From contig NC_133650.1 of the NCBI RefSeq assembly GCF_009905375.1, positions 291,538,270 to 291,602,269 on the forward strand: a stretch of DNA of 64,000 bases, given 5' to 3'. Below, piece after piece: positions 1 through 12,814 of the stretch; position 1 is the stretch's first letter, and the number at the start of each line of letters is the position of its first letter. The notes under the pieces were generated by a model, which saw only the letters and a list, made by a program, of their open reading frames with translations, made no database searches and had not been told where the DNA came from. A program made the position numbers and the translations under genes. This stretch comes from Apium graveolens (taxonomy: Eukaryota > Streptophyta > Magnoliopsida > Apiales > Apiaceae).

Positions 1-3000
1 TAAGTATAAATTTTTAATGTTGAGTTGATTGGGGCTGTTATGATGTAGTGAGGATGGATTTTGGTTGTATGGATGGATTGGGATTGATTGGTGGTTGAAT
101 TGGAATGGTATAAAATTGGGAAATCGCGTAAACATAGCCGTCGTAATGTCCGATTTACTTTAGACTGCTTTTGTTCATAACATTAGGACCCGAGAACTCC
201 CTGCTAGGTTTTGACCATTTCCATGTTTAGATAGTTCATGTTACGAGCTTCGTTTTGATATGTGGTTCGTTCGATTCCGATGTACGGTTTAGGAGAAACG
301 GCCATTTTAAGTAACGACGTTTCGCGACCGAACCATTACTCCTCGCCTTACTTTGAAACCTTGGTTAAGGATCTTAAAGGACTAATTGGGGTATGAAACA
401 ATTATGTTAAGTGTATTAGGCAGTTGGTAAGGTACTCGCGAAAGAATCGCCTTAAAACCCTTAATGGTTAATTTATTAAAAATGGTGGAGCCGAGAGTAC
501 TTGAGCGACTTAAGTGAATCGTTAAGCACGAAAGCGAACGTTAGGACTCTAAATGGTTAAAGTCTAGTTTCTTAAGCGACCGGGGTTTAATTCTGACTTA
601 TGTTGTTGTTCATAGGTTATCGGACCCACTCTAAGCTTAAGCCTATCCGGGAGCACTCAGACAAGTTTTCTACCCGTATAACTGTTGTTGTGATGTGCAT
701 GTGTTTATGCATGATCTTGCGATAAATGCATATTTGTTATTAGCAAATTCTTGCGATATATTGTAGCATGTGATATGGTATATATGCATGCCTTTTTCAT
801 ATTCTTGATATCTAATTGTTGATTAAAATGCTTATAGTTGCATAATACCTATGCTAGAGATAAGTAGTAGTTGCGTATACCCTTAGTATAGGGGACCCAA
901 AGGTAAACATTTTCTAAACCGGGAGTCGATGTTCCCGAGTATAATATATATATATATATATATGAATAGTTTCCAAAACTATTATTCGAATAAGGTTTAT
1001 TCGATAACTTTATTTTTATTAATGAATATTATTTTGAATATTCATTAGAGGGCTTATGACTCCGTTTATTTTATTAATGAATATTATTTTGAATATTCAT
1101 TCGAGGACTTATGACTCCGATTATTTACTAAATAATATTCTTTATTTTCTTAAAGAATAATGTGTCAGTAATCAAACTTACTTTTGATTATTCAAATAAA
1201 GATATTACTTTCGTATAAGTACATCTTTGGTTATTTAATAGTCATTTCAAGTATAAGTTTTACAACATCTACTTCAATTATTTTTATAAAGATTATTCTT
1301 TATGGGAATATTATTTAAATAATAATATTCAGATATTTTCTAATATATCGGGACTGATTTATTTTACTAAATCAGCATTACTCCAAACATTCTTAAAAAT
1401 GTTTTCGAGTCTTCGAAATGATTTTTAAAGGTTAGGGCGGATCCCAAAACTCATTTTTTTCAAATTTAAGATCTTCCTTTCGAAGGGGATTTAAATACTC
1501 GCTCAAAACCTGAGGGATCCGACTCTGTGGTTTATTGTATATTCGCAACAAGGTTGCTATTTTGATAAAAGAATTTTTGATTACTTACCCAACACTCGGG
1601 AAGTAAAATTCTTGGAACAAGTTAATCCATTAACAGGCATCGCCTGGGAAATATCGGTGAGTTCTCCTTTCCAAGTAGATACGACTTCTTGGTGGAGCCG
1701 TATCAACAAGTTTCTACTTGGGGAAAGGGGGAACGAGCTTTACGTTTCCGAGTCATGGATTTCATCTAAACTAGGAGTGGCGTAAGTGGTCGAGTGCCGC
1801 CGGCCCAGCCTTATTATATTGGCCCAAATGGCCCGGAAGTTCCGCTAAGACGGTCCATTCCTTAGGAGTCCAGTGTTCGGTTGACAAGTAAATCCGACAG
1901 GTTCTCCTCTACATGTAGAAAATGGTGGGGTTGCACTACTACGACTGATCATCGTAAGTGGTCTTCCTGGCGCGGCAAACTCCCGTAATGAGTTCATCAT
2001 CCAATTGGATATTTCTGCAACACTACCCAGAGCACTTCGATAGAAAGGCTACGGTTGGGCGATTGTTGAGTGTTGGCAGGGTCAAGTTTTCAAAATGATG
2101 TTTGCATCAAATGAAGTATCTCGTAACTTCATTTTATTTTGATGATATTTTAAAGATTGATTCTATACAAGTTTTGTCTTATAGCTTAATCTATGGGATG
2201 AACTATTTATACATTGAACGGCGTTAGTTCAAGTAGTATTCGGAAAAGATATAAGTATATTGGAGTATCTTGTAACTTCATCTTTTAAACTTATATCTAG
2301 CAAATGATTATCTTGTGCATGTCAAAGATTTTCAGAAAAATGTTGAGACAAGGTTAGATATATGAGATCACCTTGCAACGATATTTTTATATAGTTATAA
2401 ACTGGAACTCTGTGTACATTATACATGTCAGAGGATTTCAAAGATTGTGAAAAGTATATATATATGTATATATATACTGAATATTTTGCGACTTGGTCGC
2501 GTTAAGATATCAGCTTGGTTCATTTCTTTTGACCAAGACTTTCATGAGTACTATGAGAATGCTCATATATTGTTAATCAGTATACATATTATTTTGGTGG
2601 GCTTGTTGCTCACCCTTGCTTTCTTCTTTCATCACACAACATCAGATAGACAAGATGCACAGGACCAAGCTCCCAATTCGCGAGCGGATAGGAAATGTTC
2701 CGCAGTTTCCTATAGGCGTTGATGTCGTTGTAGCTGAGGTAAGAACTACCAATAGGCTAGGCTTTCAACTTTTGATGTACCAGACTTATGTATCTTTATC
2801 AGTTGTAATAATGGCAAAAAAATGTAAATTTATTCAGAAACCCTTTTAAGGTGTAATGGCATATAATTTTGGAATAAAATGACTCGTGTTATTTTTTTGA
2901 TATTCATCTCTGAGACTATAACTTGTGGTGTGTGTGGTTATTGTGGGGTCACAGTACAGAGTAGTTGATTTTTTATTAAGATTGGGTGTTATTAAGGGAA

Positions 3001-3051
3001 ATGGAACTCGTGACAACCCGGATCCCCGACCCCGGATTTGGGGGTGTTACA
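1..3051 (+). repeat. Gypsy A 5' LTR (3' part)
   Basis: Colinear with 9746-12814. It ends in the dinucleotide CA (gtgttaca) directly before the primer binding site. It contains a TA microsatellite (about 944-962) and two hairpin-forming repeat units (1021-1120). No gene is visible. Short hydrophobic reading frames near 2447-2849 recur in the other LTR copies simply because the LTRs are homologous. Confidence 0.95.
1021..1120 (+). repeat. Two hairpin repeat units in A 5' LTR
   Basis: Two units of about 55-57 bp each contain the inverted repeat AATGAATATT/AATATTCATT, followed by a cttatgactcc block. The same pair occurs at 10782-10880, and the array is expanded to eight units in element G (60081-60512). 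Confidence 0.9.
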
Positions 3052-3055
3052 GAAA

Positions 3056-3067
3056 TGGTATCAGAGC
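3056..3067 (+). promoter_or_regulatory. Primer binding site (tRNA-iMet type), gypsy A
   Basis: The sequence tggtatcagagc, four bases after the LTR end, is the usual complement of the 3' end of plant initiator-Met tRNA used to prime minus-strand DNA synthesis. Confidence 0.95.
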
Positions 3068-3223
3068 TAAGCGTTATAAACCTCAGAGATGATGTGACGT
3101 TAAGATAATAAGTTCACTAAGATAATAAGAACTCTTGACAAGTTCATAGTCGGGCTACCTAACGTAGTACTGACAGTTAAAACCCTTATGGGAACCCTTA
3201 TAAATATCGTGATAGGAGCGTAG

Positions 3224-3445
3224 TTCGTTACCGTATATGGTAGCGGGACTCCGAACCCTGAGGTTGAGGAGCAAGAACGCGATGATGTTTTATTAGTTAT
3301 TGGAGATCAGATTGTGGACCCGATAGAGCGTCCTAACACGGGACCGGATGATGTTCATATTGAGGATGTAGCGGTTGAGGATGTTGTCCTAAAAGAGATT
3401 ATCGCTGAGAAGGATCCTGTGAAGGATCCTGACAAGAATGAATAG
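3224..3445 (+). pseudogene. Leader ORF between primer binding site and gag (ORF0), gypsy A
   Basis: An uninterrupted 73-codon acidic frame bounded by stops (TAG upstream, TAG at 3443-3445), with no ATG at its start. It is rich in Asp and Glu (for example DDVHIEDVAVEDVV). Element G has the same frame with the same boundaries at 62461-62682, differing at only a few residues, although both interiors are otherwise decayed. An acidic leader frame occupies the same position in gypsy B. The function is unknown. It could be the remnant of a larger leader protein whose start is lost. Confidence 0.5.
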
Positions 3446-3525
3446 AGGACCACCGAGAAATTGATGACCATGGTTAGGGCAACTACCAGAGGTAGGATTG
3501 GCCGGTCACTACCAGAGGTTCGTTC

Positions 3526-4315
3526 AAGTTTGTAAAGATAGTAGCCCCTTTAACGCGGCTTACTCATAAGACTGAAAAGTTCGAATGGATAGAGAAATGC
3601 AAGAACAGCTTTTAAGAACTTAAGCAAAGATTGGTGACGGCCCCTATAGTGGCATTGCTGGATGGAAAAGAAGATTTTGTGATCTGTAGTGACGCTTCGC
3701 ATAAGGAATTAAGGTGCTTCTTATACAGTATAACAAGGTACTCGCGTACACGTCAAGAAAATTAAGGGAATATAAAATTCGATATCCCCACCCATGAGCT
3801 TGGGCTCATGGCAATAGTTTTGCCCTAAAGATTGGAGGCACTACTTGTATGGAGAGAAGTGCGAGAATTACCTAAGCCATAAGTGCTCTAGTACATTTTC
3901 ACGCAGAAAAGAGCTCAGCATACGCCAGAGAAGGCGGATAGAGCTAATCAAGAATTATGATTGGGAGATTCCTTATCATTCGGGGAAAGCCCATGTGGTG
4001 GCTGATGCCCTTAGTAAAAAGGAGAGACTCAAGATAATAATGTCTTTGGGAGAGTTTATAAGAGATTTTGAGAAATGGAAATAGAAGTGAAGGTAACCGG
4101 AGCCGGTACCGAAAAGCTGTTTGAGATTGCGATACAGCCCAAATTATTGGAAAAGAACATATTGTGCCAGAAAAAGTGATGAATGAAGGCAGAAAGCCAA
4201 CAAATAGATAAGAGATTAATACCGAGAAAGATGATAAGGGAATAATGAGGCATTCCTACAGAATTTGGGTTCCAAATGTTCAAGAACTTAAAGATGAAAT
4301 CTTAGATGAAAGCTA
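3526..4315 (+). pseudogene. Extra RNase H to integrase-start fragment, placed ahead of gag
   Basis: Translated pieces match the RNase H tail and the spacer into the integrase zinc-binding region of element B. Visible matches are the start of RNase H (about 3530-3640), a YGEKC..Y region, YHSGKAHVVADALSKKERLK (about 3975-4035), the EVKVTGAGTEKLFEI spacer and KDDKGIMRHSYRIWVPNVQELKDE (about 4225-4310). It is broken by frameshifts and stops. It lies before gag, whereas a second, far more decayed RNase H remnant occupies the normal place near 6150-6402. So this is a duplication or capture, not a simple move. G carries the same arrangement. Confidence 0.82.
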
Positions 4316-4609
4316 GTTGAGGAATAAGATTTAGAGCAAACCCTGAACGTGATAGTCAGGGAGGTCGCCATCAAGATAGAAGGAGCCCATAACATAATGG
4401 AGTGGAAAATGAGGATTTTAACGTATAAGATAACCCCAAGTATGGGAGAAGGATGCAACATTTCATACTAAGGAAACAGAAAGTCGAGTAAGGAAAGGAG
4501 ACCCGAAACGGTACTCCTATACGGAAATTCATGGACCTGTCTAAACAGAACTTATACTTTATTCCCAACCACCACCTTGAGGAAACAATGTGGTGTGAAA
4601 TTCTTTCAG
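4316..4609 (+). other. Unassigned leader sequence before gag remnant
   Basis: About 290 bp shared with G (63546-63840) and without an open frame. Its last part may derive from the gag N-terminal region. No other signal seen. Confidence 0.5.
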
Positions 4610-4990
4610 GACCTTTAAGTCTCTAAGCTCTCAGAGTTCCAAGGAACAGGTTGACCCAGTCGAGGCAAGAGCCTGGCTAAAGGAAATAGAGGAATCATTT
4701 GAGATTCTGAATGATTAACGAATCACAAAAGACTGTTTTTGTCACTTACCCTCCTAAGAGAGAGGTCACCCGCTGGTGAAAGTCCAAGGAAGGCACGGAG
4801 CCAGAGGTTACAATAAATTGATTAAAGTTCCGTCAATTGTTTTCAGGAAAGTACTTCCCAAGGTTATGGAGATAGTGTAAAAGCTTTAGAGCCAGAACAA
4901 AGGCGGACGAGTATGATGAATTATGAATCTAAGTTGTAAAAGTTGTCAAGATTCGTTCTGATGACAAGAATCCCAGAATGATGTGATGCT
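4610..4990 (+). pseudogene. Gag remnant, gypsy A
   Basis: The frame near 4660-4715 reads DPVEARAWLKEIEESFEIL, matching the conserved DPVEAR..LKEIE block of gag in elements B and C. Downstream are KVLPKVMEIV-like traces of the KYFPRFMET block. Stops and frame changes follow every few dozen codons, so no gag can be made from it. It follows the displaced RNase H-integrase fragment. Confidence 0.8.
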
Positions 4991-5655
4991 TGAAGTCAAT
5001 GATTAGTGGGTTCATGAAATAATGATAAGAGAAAGGAAAATAAAAAGAAACTGAAGTGGAAAGGAATATAAAGGCAATAGAGTTTGAGGAATGATAAGGG
5101 AGTTGGGTATGAGGAAACCCTAAAGACTCGTAGCAATAGAAATAGAAAAGTAGGTAATCCTCAGGATGAGGGTGATTCACCATGAGTTAAAGTTGATGAT
5201 TGAAGGAATAAGAGATACATATATTTTATCCCCTGTAAGTTGGGAGGATTCGAGGAAACCTTGAAATAGTTCGAAGGATAAATAATGAGACGCGGATAGA
5301 CTGAGGAGACAAGGAAGTAAGAAATTAGGAAAATTGGATGAAGGAAGTGACCTTCAAGAATGTAAAGTGTAAGACCGGTGGCTTGATACCCAGAAAGGGA
5401 GACGCCAGGTATGAAAGATATCCCAACATTGAGGTGACTGTTGAGGTAAACAACAAAAGTAAATAAGGAATTATTAAGAAGAGGTTCACGTTGAACACGA
5501 CCAATATCTTCCAGAACATCCTTGTTATCGTTACCAAATTAGGCAAGACAAGCGGATAACCGTTGTTATCTTTTGGAGGCCATATTGATTGACCCCCATT
5601 TTAATACAAATATTATTGTGAAATTAGACATATACGATCGAGGTGGGAGTGATTG
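4991..5655 (+). other. Decayed gag-protease interval, gypsy A
   Basis: By position this should hold the gag C-terminus, zinc knuckle and aspartic protease. I could not identify a CCHC motif or a DSGA motif on the plus strand. The open frames on the minus strand are shadows. Confidence 0.45.
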
Positions 5656-6150
5656 AATAAGATACCCTTATCAGGGATATATGACTTGATTTATCCATGG
5701 AAGGATGCAGGTACCTTTTAAAGGTGGAATTAAGGATAGAACATCGGTAACTTAAAATGAATCCTAGGGGAATGCATAAAGGTTGGCATTTCACCCTTAA
5801 TAGGGATAGTATGAGTTTTGACAGTATGAATTGGAAAGGATTAAGGTAATAACAACCTTTAAGAATCAGTAGAGAATTTTTTTTCCAGAAGTATATAGAC
5901 AATGATTCTGGTATTAATAAATGGTATCTTGATATGCCCTGTATCTAGGGAATACAGGAGGAACGATTCCAGGATAACCTTAGAGGTTTTACAAGGAGAA
6001 AGGTAATATTCAAAATTCTCAAGAATAGAAATGTTGATAAAGGAAATGTGACGTAATTATAATGATGCCAAGTGGGGCACGTGTTAAACCACGAGAAAGT
6101 ATGGATCGAACCAGTAATGGTCGATATTGTTCAGGGCAATTAGGACTTAA
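5656..6150 (+). pseudogene. Reverse transcriptase remnant, gypsy A
   Basis: The frame at about 5656-5770 aligns residue by residue with the [12 protein letters not shown]...F.KIDLR block of the RTs in B and C, but with stops and many substitutions. Near 6060-6110 a trace of the RT thumb (GHV..HEKVWIEPV, compare [13 protein letters not shown] in C) remains. The catalytic FIDD region is not recognisable. This is far more decayed than the upstream RNase H fragment. Confidence 0.65.
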
Positions 6151-6402
6151 GATAAAAGATGTTCTAAGTATGATTGAGAGTCAGTCGTGACAGTGATTAA
6201 CCTCTAAAGACTGAGGCAATAACTTATGGAAAAATGGTGATATTTTTTTTTACTCATCTGATTTTAAGGAAAACATCTTCACATAAGCTGTGATTGAAAT
6301 GAGGTAGAAAATTTATTTGGAGGTGGTTAAAATGACATTGAATGTAAGGAAATTTTACTATCAGAAAAGGCCAAAGAGGTGGCCGACACTTTAAAGGTAA
6401 GA
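6151..6402 (+). pseudogene. Second RNase H remnant in canonical position, gypsy A
   Basis: The frame at 6345-6402 reads EILLSEKAKEVADTL, matching [19 protein letters not shown] of element B. It shows that the canonical RNase H is still in place and that the fragment at 3526-4315 is an additional copy. Confidence 0.55.
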
Positions 6403-7689
6403 GGATAATTATAGGCGCTTGTGCCAAAAGAATACAGTGATGATGGTTAAAGCTATGAAGGTTGTATTATGGTTTGGAAGATTGACATTCCTTCTGATGA
6501 CTGTGCAATACCCAACCGTAATAGTAGTTGGTAAAGGTTTAATTCGTGTAATCACCATGAGCGGGCTATCTATCTTAGAAGGTCCTATCTTGAGAATAAT
6601 CCAGGACCATATTTCAAAAAGGACTAAACGAACCTTTGAGTTAAGTCTTCTATTGAAGGCATATGATTAAGAATGGTATTAACCTGCTATCGTTGCTTTG
6701 ATTGAAACTCTTCTGCAATTTTATCTACTTCCTATCATGAATGTACTTCAGGATCTGGAGTGTTCTTCATGAATCATGAATGGTGATTATGTTAACTCCT
6801 TAGAAGAATTTGATACGACAGGTATGGACTCCGTATGGTTAGATATTAAGATTTCATGGAAAGTGAATGACGAAAGTAGGTCGGTGGTGGACCATAGTAA
6901 TGCAGCAATGATTCTGCGAGTAATGAGCTGATTACAACCGTGAGAGTTGTATTGGAATGGATGTTGAGATTGAGTACCACTAATCGGGTCGTGGTAGTGT
7001 ATAAGTTATCATTGATAGACTAATTAAGTAGAGTATCTACCTATTGAATATTTTTTCCCTCTTATGAAAAGAGAGTCGTATTGCTATATGAGGAAGGTTG
7101 CGGTGCAAGCATAGAATTCTAGTAACGATGAAGTCTAGAATGAGATCCCAGGTTCGATTTTCGATATCGAGGGAGTTTCAAAGGTGATTGTGTATAAGCT
7201 CGAGGAAGAGCAAGGGTCCATAGAATGATGGAGGGAATAGCAAAAATATTTAGGCAGGTGAAATACGATGCTATAATACTTGATGTTGATATAAATACAT
7301 ATATGTTTTGTTCTCCTATGATAAACCTCTATAGTTCAGAAGTAGATTCCAAGCCAGATATTTTATGGCAATAATTTTTTTTTTTACGAATATATAGTTC
7401 TCTTCAGTTCGTTCTTTTCTCTTCTTTTCATTTCATGTAAGCTGAGAAGAACAACCCTTCCAGAAGGGGAGGTATTGCCGAATGACTATCTATCTGTGTG
7501 ATAGAAGCCTAGTAGGATACCATCTGTTATTTAATTGCTTGTCAAGTACTAAAGGTTGGCCACCTTCTGTACTAACTATGCAATAAAACAAGTGTTCATG
7601 ATCATAGTGATCTCTCAATAAATTCTTTTACTTCTATACGAAGGATCGAGCTTTCAAAGATGGAAGCCGCTAGAAATGAAGTAGTATCA
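6403..7689 (+). other. Unassigned decayed pol interval, gypsy A
   Basis: By position this should be the start of integrase. Only short frames are open and none shows the H2C2 zinc-binding pattern. AT-rich with no other structure seen. Confidence 0.45.
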
Positions 7690-8560
7690 GTGCAGGGGTA
7701 TTCCGATTCTAACGCATTCGTGATACTAAGGTTGACGCGTTTATTTAAAGGTTATAGAACGCTTGCGAGCAAAAGTGTAACCAGTATGATATTAGGTACG
7801 GAAGATAGTAACAATTACGAACTGGAAAATAGTGGGTATTGAAAAGCAAAAGCTATGCTAGAAGCTATGATGAGAGTCTGTGCGATAGACTTGAAAGAGT
7901 TTGGAATGATCACTTAGCACGAATTGAGTTTTCTTATGACGATGGATGATATGACAGTGTTGGAATGTCGCCTTACGAGGCCCTATACAAAAAGAGATGT
8001 CGATCCCCCTTATGTTAGGATGAAGTTGTAGAGCGCAAGATGCTCGGACCAGCAGTGGTCCAAAGGACCACGGATATAATAGATTTAATCAGAGGACGGC
8101 TGGTAGTAGCCCAAGATGGGAACATGAAGTATGTTAATTTGACACGAAAGGATAAGGAACAGGAAGTAGGGGACCTAGTGTTGTTATAGGTATTCCCTTG
8201 GAAAGGAAGGATGAGGTTCGAAAAGAAAGGGAAGCTAAGTCCACGAATTGTTGGACCCTTGGATATATTAAGACGTATTGGGAAGATAGCATATGAGCTA
8301 GACCTACCCCCGAACATGTAGCAAGTCATAATGTGTTTCACGTATCAATGTTAAGGAAGTGTAATTCGGATGCCAGATAAATAGGGGCATATGAGCGCAT
8401 AGACATGCAACCAGACGTAACCTATATGGAGCAACTAGGAAGGGTTATAGACTAAAAAGGGACAAGTGCTTAGGAGAAGGGTTATTAAACTAGGCAGAGT
8501 TTGGTGGTAGGACCACAATGTGGGAAAATTTACTCGAGAGTTAGAAAGTGTAATGCTAAG
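7690..8560 (+). pseudogene. Integrase core and C-terminal remnant, gypsy A
   Basis: A trace of the second catalytic-Asp region (7700-7760) is followed by EAMMRVCAIDLKE (about 7860-7900, compare EDMLRVCAIDFKG in B). Through 8500 there are fragments matching the B integrase C-terminus (RRRCRSPLC, VGD..LL, SP.KG..RF..KGKLSPR, VFHVSMLRK). Stops interrupt every segment. Its end abuts the polypurine tract, as expected for pol. Confidence 0.78.
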
Positions 8561-8605
8561 AGAGTATCCCTATTCATTTCTATCTGATTCCGGGACGGAA
8601 TCCTT

Positions 8606-8620
8606 TTAAGGAGGGGAGAC
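8606..8620 (+). promoter_or_regulatory. Polypurine tract, gypsy A
   Basis: The purine run aaggaggggagac lies immediately before the TGTAATAACC start of the 3' LTR. It is the plus-strand primer site. Its near-complement appears in the minus-strand element B at 18190-18203. Confidence 0.9.
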
Positions 8621-10686
8621 TGTAATAACCCCAATTTTTGGAAAATTTTTGAAACCCTTATGAATAGTGTTTTTGCTGAATGAGAAAACTTTTCATGCCA
8701 CACTAGGTAGGGGTTCTTTTATGGATATTCTGAGATTTTATTGGCACTCTATATGACATATAAGTGTATGTAAAGATCGTCAGAATCCAATTCCGAACAC
8801 TTTGATTTTTCCCGGAAATCCACTAGATACGGAAAGAATTGAGTATAAGGTAACAGGATAAAAAGGATTTAAATTAAAGGATTATAAGAGAGGATCATAA
8901 AAATATAATGTATTGAGAAAGGTTAAGGAAACCCAAGTAATAAGATCCCGGGTATGATCCCCCAAACGATAAACGAAAATGAAAGTTAAGCGAACCGTAT
9001 AACAGATCAGCGGTCATTAGGCAAACAATTAGGAAGTTAATCAAGGAGGTTAGGGATGATGAGGTCATCCAACCAATAAGAAGAGGGCAAGTAAGGGATG
9101 ATGACATTATAAGCATGACATAAGGGGAAGGAGATGTGGTTGATTTAAAACCACACAAAGTCAAAGTTAGAAAGGTAATTACCCTAAAAAACAAAACAAA
9201 AACAACCAAGCTAGCCAAAACAAATCAAAGAAAACACAAAAAATTATTTCATTCCTTCAACATTGCTCTCGGCTTTTTCTTCTTTTCAAAGGAAGAAAAA
9301 TCAAAAATCAAGTTCCAAGTATTGTTAAATCACAAGGTAATTATCTAAGGTTCCTTGTACATAGATATGGATATCCTATAAGTTTAAGCTTCTAATTCCT
9401 TCACAATCTCTTCCAATAAATCAAGGAAGAAGATGGTGAATAGTAACCTTCAAGAAATAACTTTGGTTTTCTTGATTTTTTATGAAAGTTCAAGGTAGCT
9501 TAAGCATAGATCAAGGCTTCCATGGGCATTCCAAGGATCTTTCATTGATTAAAAGCTTCAAGGAAGGTATAACATCTCCAAACCCTAGCTTTACTTTTTA
9601 TATTAGGATGATTTTGATAGTTATGGTAAAGAGTAGCTTGATGCTTGTTGGTTTAGAGTTTGGGTTGGAATGGTAGTGAATTGAAGGTTGAAATCTTATG
9701 GTTTGGTTAAAGGACTTAAGTATATTTTAAATTCAAGTTTAAGAATAAGTATAAATTGTTAATATTGAGTTGATTGGGGCTGTTATGATGTAGTGAGGAT
9801 GGATTTTGGTTGTATGGATGGATTGGTATTGATTGGTGGTTGAATTGGAATGGTATAAAATTGAGAAATCGCGTAAATATAGCCGTCATAATGTCCGATT
9901 TACTTTAGACTGCTTTTGTTCATAAAATTAGGACCCGAGAACTCCCTGCTAGGTTTTGACCATTGCCATGTTTAGATAGTTCATGTTACGAGCTTCGTTT
10001 TGATATGTGGTTCGTTCGATTCCGATGTACGGTATAGGAGAAACGGCCGTTTTAAATAACGACGTTTCGCGACCGAACCATTACCCCTCGCCTTACTTTG
10101 AAACCTTAGTTAAGGACCTTAAAGGACTAATTGGGGTATGAAACAATTATGTTAAGTGGATTAGGCAGTTGGTAAGGTACTCGCGAAAGAATCACCTTAA
10201 AACCCTTAATGGTTAATTTATTAAAAATGGTGGAGCCGAGAGTACTCGAGCGACTTAAGTGAATCGTTAAGCGCGAAAGCGAACGTTAGGACTCTAAATG
10301 GTTAAAGTCTAGTTTCTTAAGCGACCGGGGTTTAATTCCGACTTATGTTGTTGTTCATAGGTTATCGGACCCACTATAAGCTTAAGCCTATCCGGGAGCA
10401 CTCAGGCAAGTTTTCTACCCGTATAACTGTTGTTGTGATGTGCATGTGTTTATGCATGATCTTGTGATAAATGCATATTTGTTATTAGTAAATTCTTGCG
10501 ATATATTGTAGCATGTGATATGGTATATATGCATGCCTGTTTCATATTCTTGATATCTAATTGTTGATTCAAATGCTTATAGTTGCATAATACCTATGCT
10601 AGAGATAAGCAGTAGTTGCGTATACCCTTAGTATAGGGGACCCAAAGGTAAACATTTTCTAAACCGGGAGTCGATGTTCCCGAGTA

Positions 10687-10724
<38 letters not shown>

Positions 10725-12814
10725 GAATAGTTTTCAAAACTATTATTCGAATAAGGTTTATTCGATAACTTTATTTTTATTAATGAATATTATTTTGAAT
10801 ATTCATTCGAGGGCTTATGACTCTGTTTATTTTATTAATGAATATTATTTTGAATATTCATTCGAGGACTTATGACTCCGATTATTTACTAAATAATATT
10901 CTTTATTTTCTTAAAGAATAATGTGTCGGTAATCAAACTTATTTTTGATTATTCAAATAAAGATATTACTTTCGTATAAGTATATCTTTGGTTATTTAAT
11001 AGTCATTTCAAGTATAAGTTTTACAACATCTACTTCAATTATTTTTATAAAGATTATTCTTTATGGGAATATTATTTAAATAATAATATTCAGATATTTT
11101 CTAATATATCGGGACTGATTTATTTTACTAAATCAGCATTACTCCAAACATTCTTAAAAATGTTTTCGAGTCTTCAAAATGATTTTTAAAGGTTAGGGCG
11201 GATCCCAAAACTCATTTTTTTCAAATTTAAGATCTTCCATTCGAAGGGGATTTAAATACTCGCTCAAAACCTGAGGGATCCGGCTCTGTGGTGTATTTTA
11301 TATTCGCAATAAGGTTGCTATTTTGATAAAAGAATTTTTGATTACTTACCCAACACTCGGGAAGTAAAATTCTTGGAACAAGTTAATCCATTAACAGGCA
11401 TCGCCTGGGAAATATCGACGAGTTCTCCTTTCCAACTAGATACGACTTCTTGGTGGAGCCGTATCAACAAGTTTCTACTTGGGGAAAGGGGGAACGAGCT
11501 TTACGTTTCAGAGTCATGGATTTCATCTGAACTAGGAGTGGCGTAAGTGGTCGAGTGGCGCCGGCCCAGCCTTATTATATTGGCCCAAATGGCCCGGAAG
11601 TTCCGCTAAGACGGTCCATTCCTTAGGAGTCCAGTGTTCGGTTGACAAGTAAATCCGACAGGTTCTCCTCTATATGTAGAAAATGGTGGGGTTGCACTAC
11701 TACGACTGATCATCGTAAGTGGTCTTCCTGACACGGCAAACTCCCGTAATGAGTTCATCATCCAATTGGATATTTTTGCAACACTACACAGAGCACTTCG
11801 ATAGAAAGGCTACGGTTGGGCGATTGTTGAGTGTTGGCAGGGTTAAGTTTTCAAAATGATGTTTGCATCAAATGAAGTATCTCGTAACTTCATTTTATTT
11901 TGATGATATTTTAAAGATTGATTCTATACAAGTTTTGTCTTGTAGCTTAATCTATGGGATGAACTATTTATATATTGAACGGTGGTAGTTCAAGTAGTAT
12001 TCGGAAAAGATATAAGTATATTGGAGTATCTTGTAACTTCATCTTTTAAACTTATATCTAGCAAATGATTATCTTGTGCATGGCAAAGATTTTCAGAAAA
12101 ACGTTGAGACAAGGTTAGATATATGAGATCACCTTGCAACGATATTTTTATACAGTTATAAACTGGAACTCTGTGAATATTATACATGTCAGAGGATTTC
12201 AAAGATTGTGAAAGGTATATATATATGTATATATATATACTGAATATTTTGTGACTTGGTCGCGTTAAGATATCAGCTTGGTTCATTTCTTTTGACCAAG
12301 ACTTTCATGAGTACTATGAGAATGCTCATATATTGTTAATCAGTATACATATTATTTTGGTGGGCTTGTTGCTCACCCTTGCTTTCTTCTTTCATCACAC
12401 AACATCAGATAGACAAGATGCACAGGACCAAGCTCCCAATTCACGAGCGGATAGGAAACGTTCCGCAGTTTCCTATAGGCGTTGATGTCGCTGTAGCTGA
12501 GGTAGGAACTACCAATAGGCTAGGCTTTCAACTTTTGATGTACCAGACTTATGTATCTTTATCAATTGTAATAATGGCAAAGAAATGTAAATTTATTCAG
12601 AAACCCTTTTAAGGTGTAATGGCATATAATTTTGGAATAAAATGACTCGTGTTATTTTTTTGATATTCATCTCTGAGACTATAACTTGTGGTGTGTGTGG
12701 TTATTGTGGGGTCAGAATACAGAGTAGTTGATTGTTTATTAAGATTGGGTGTTATTAAGGGAAATGGAACTCGTGACAACCCGGATCCCCGACCCCGGAT
12801 TTGGGGGTGTTACA
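8621..12814 (+). repeat. Gypsy A 3' LTR (complete, 4194 bp)
   Basis: Starts TGTAATAACC after the polypurine tract and ends GTGTTACA. It is homologous to 1-3051 and to the G LTR (57912-62288). It contains a TA-rich microsatellite at about 10689-10724 and two hairpin units at 10782-10880. The length is typical of Tekay/Del-type chromoviruses. No gene is visible inside. Confidence 0.95.
10782..10880 (+). repeat. Two hairpin repeat units in A 3' LTR
   Basis: Same inverted-repeat units as at 1021-1120, with single-base differences. Confidence 0.9.

Larger units (their letters stand above)
1..12814 (+). mobile_element. Gypsy A: non-autonomous chromovirus-like LTR retrotransposon, 5' end outside window
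   Basis: The layout is partial 5' LTR (1-3051), tRNA-iMet-type primer binding site, a heavily decayed interior (3052-8620), polypurine tract and complete 3' LTR (8621-12814). Base 1 aligns with 9746 of the 3' LTR, so about 1,125 bp of the 5' LTR is missing to the left. The two LTRs look about 97-98% identical by eye, implying a fairly recent insertion, yet the interior has no usable gag or pol. This mismatch suggests mobilisation in trans. The element ends inside copia 1 gag, and the expected 5-bp target duplication is cacag (12815-12819). The second copy is G at 57912. Confidence 0.93.

Noticed and set aside
2447..2849. Conserved 77-91 codon frames near the end of the A and G LTRs (also 12379-12612 and 61687-61959)
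   Set aside because: They recur because the LTRs are homologous, the frame is broken in one LTR by TA-run length, and they resemble nothing known. I treat them as chance frames.
4371..5902. Minus-strand frames inside gypsy A interior
   Set aside because: Shadows of the decayed plus-strand gag and pol; composition is AT/TTC-rich with no domain.
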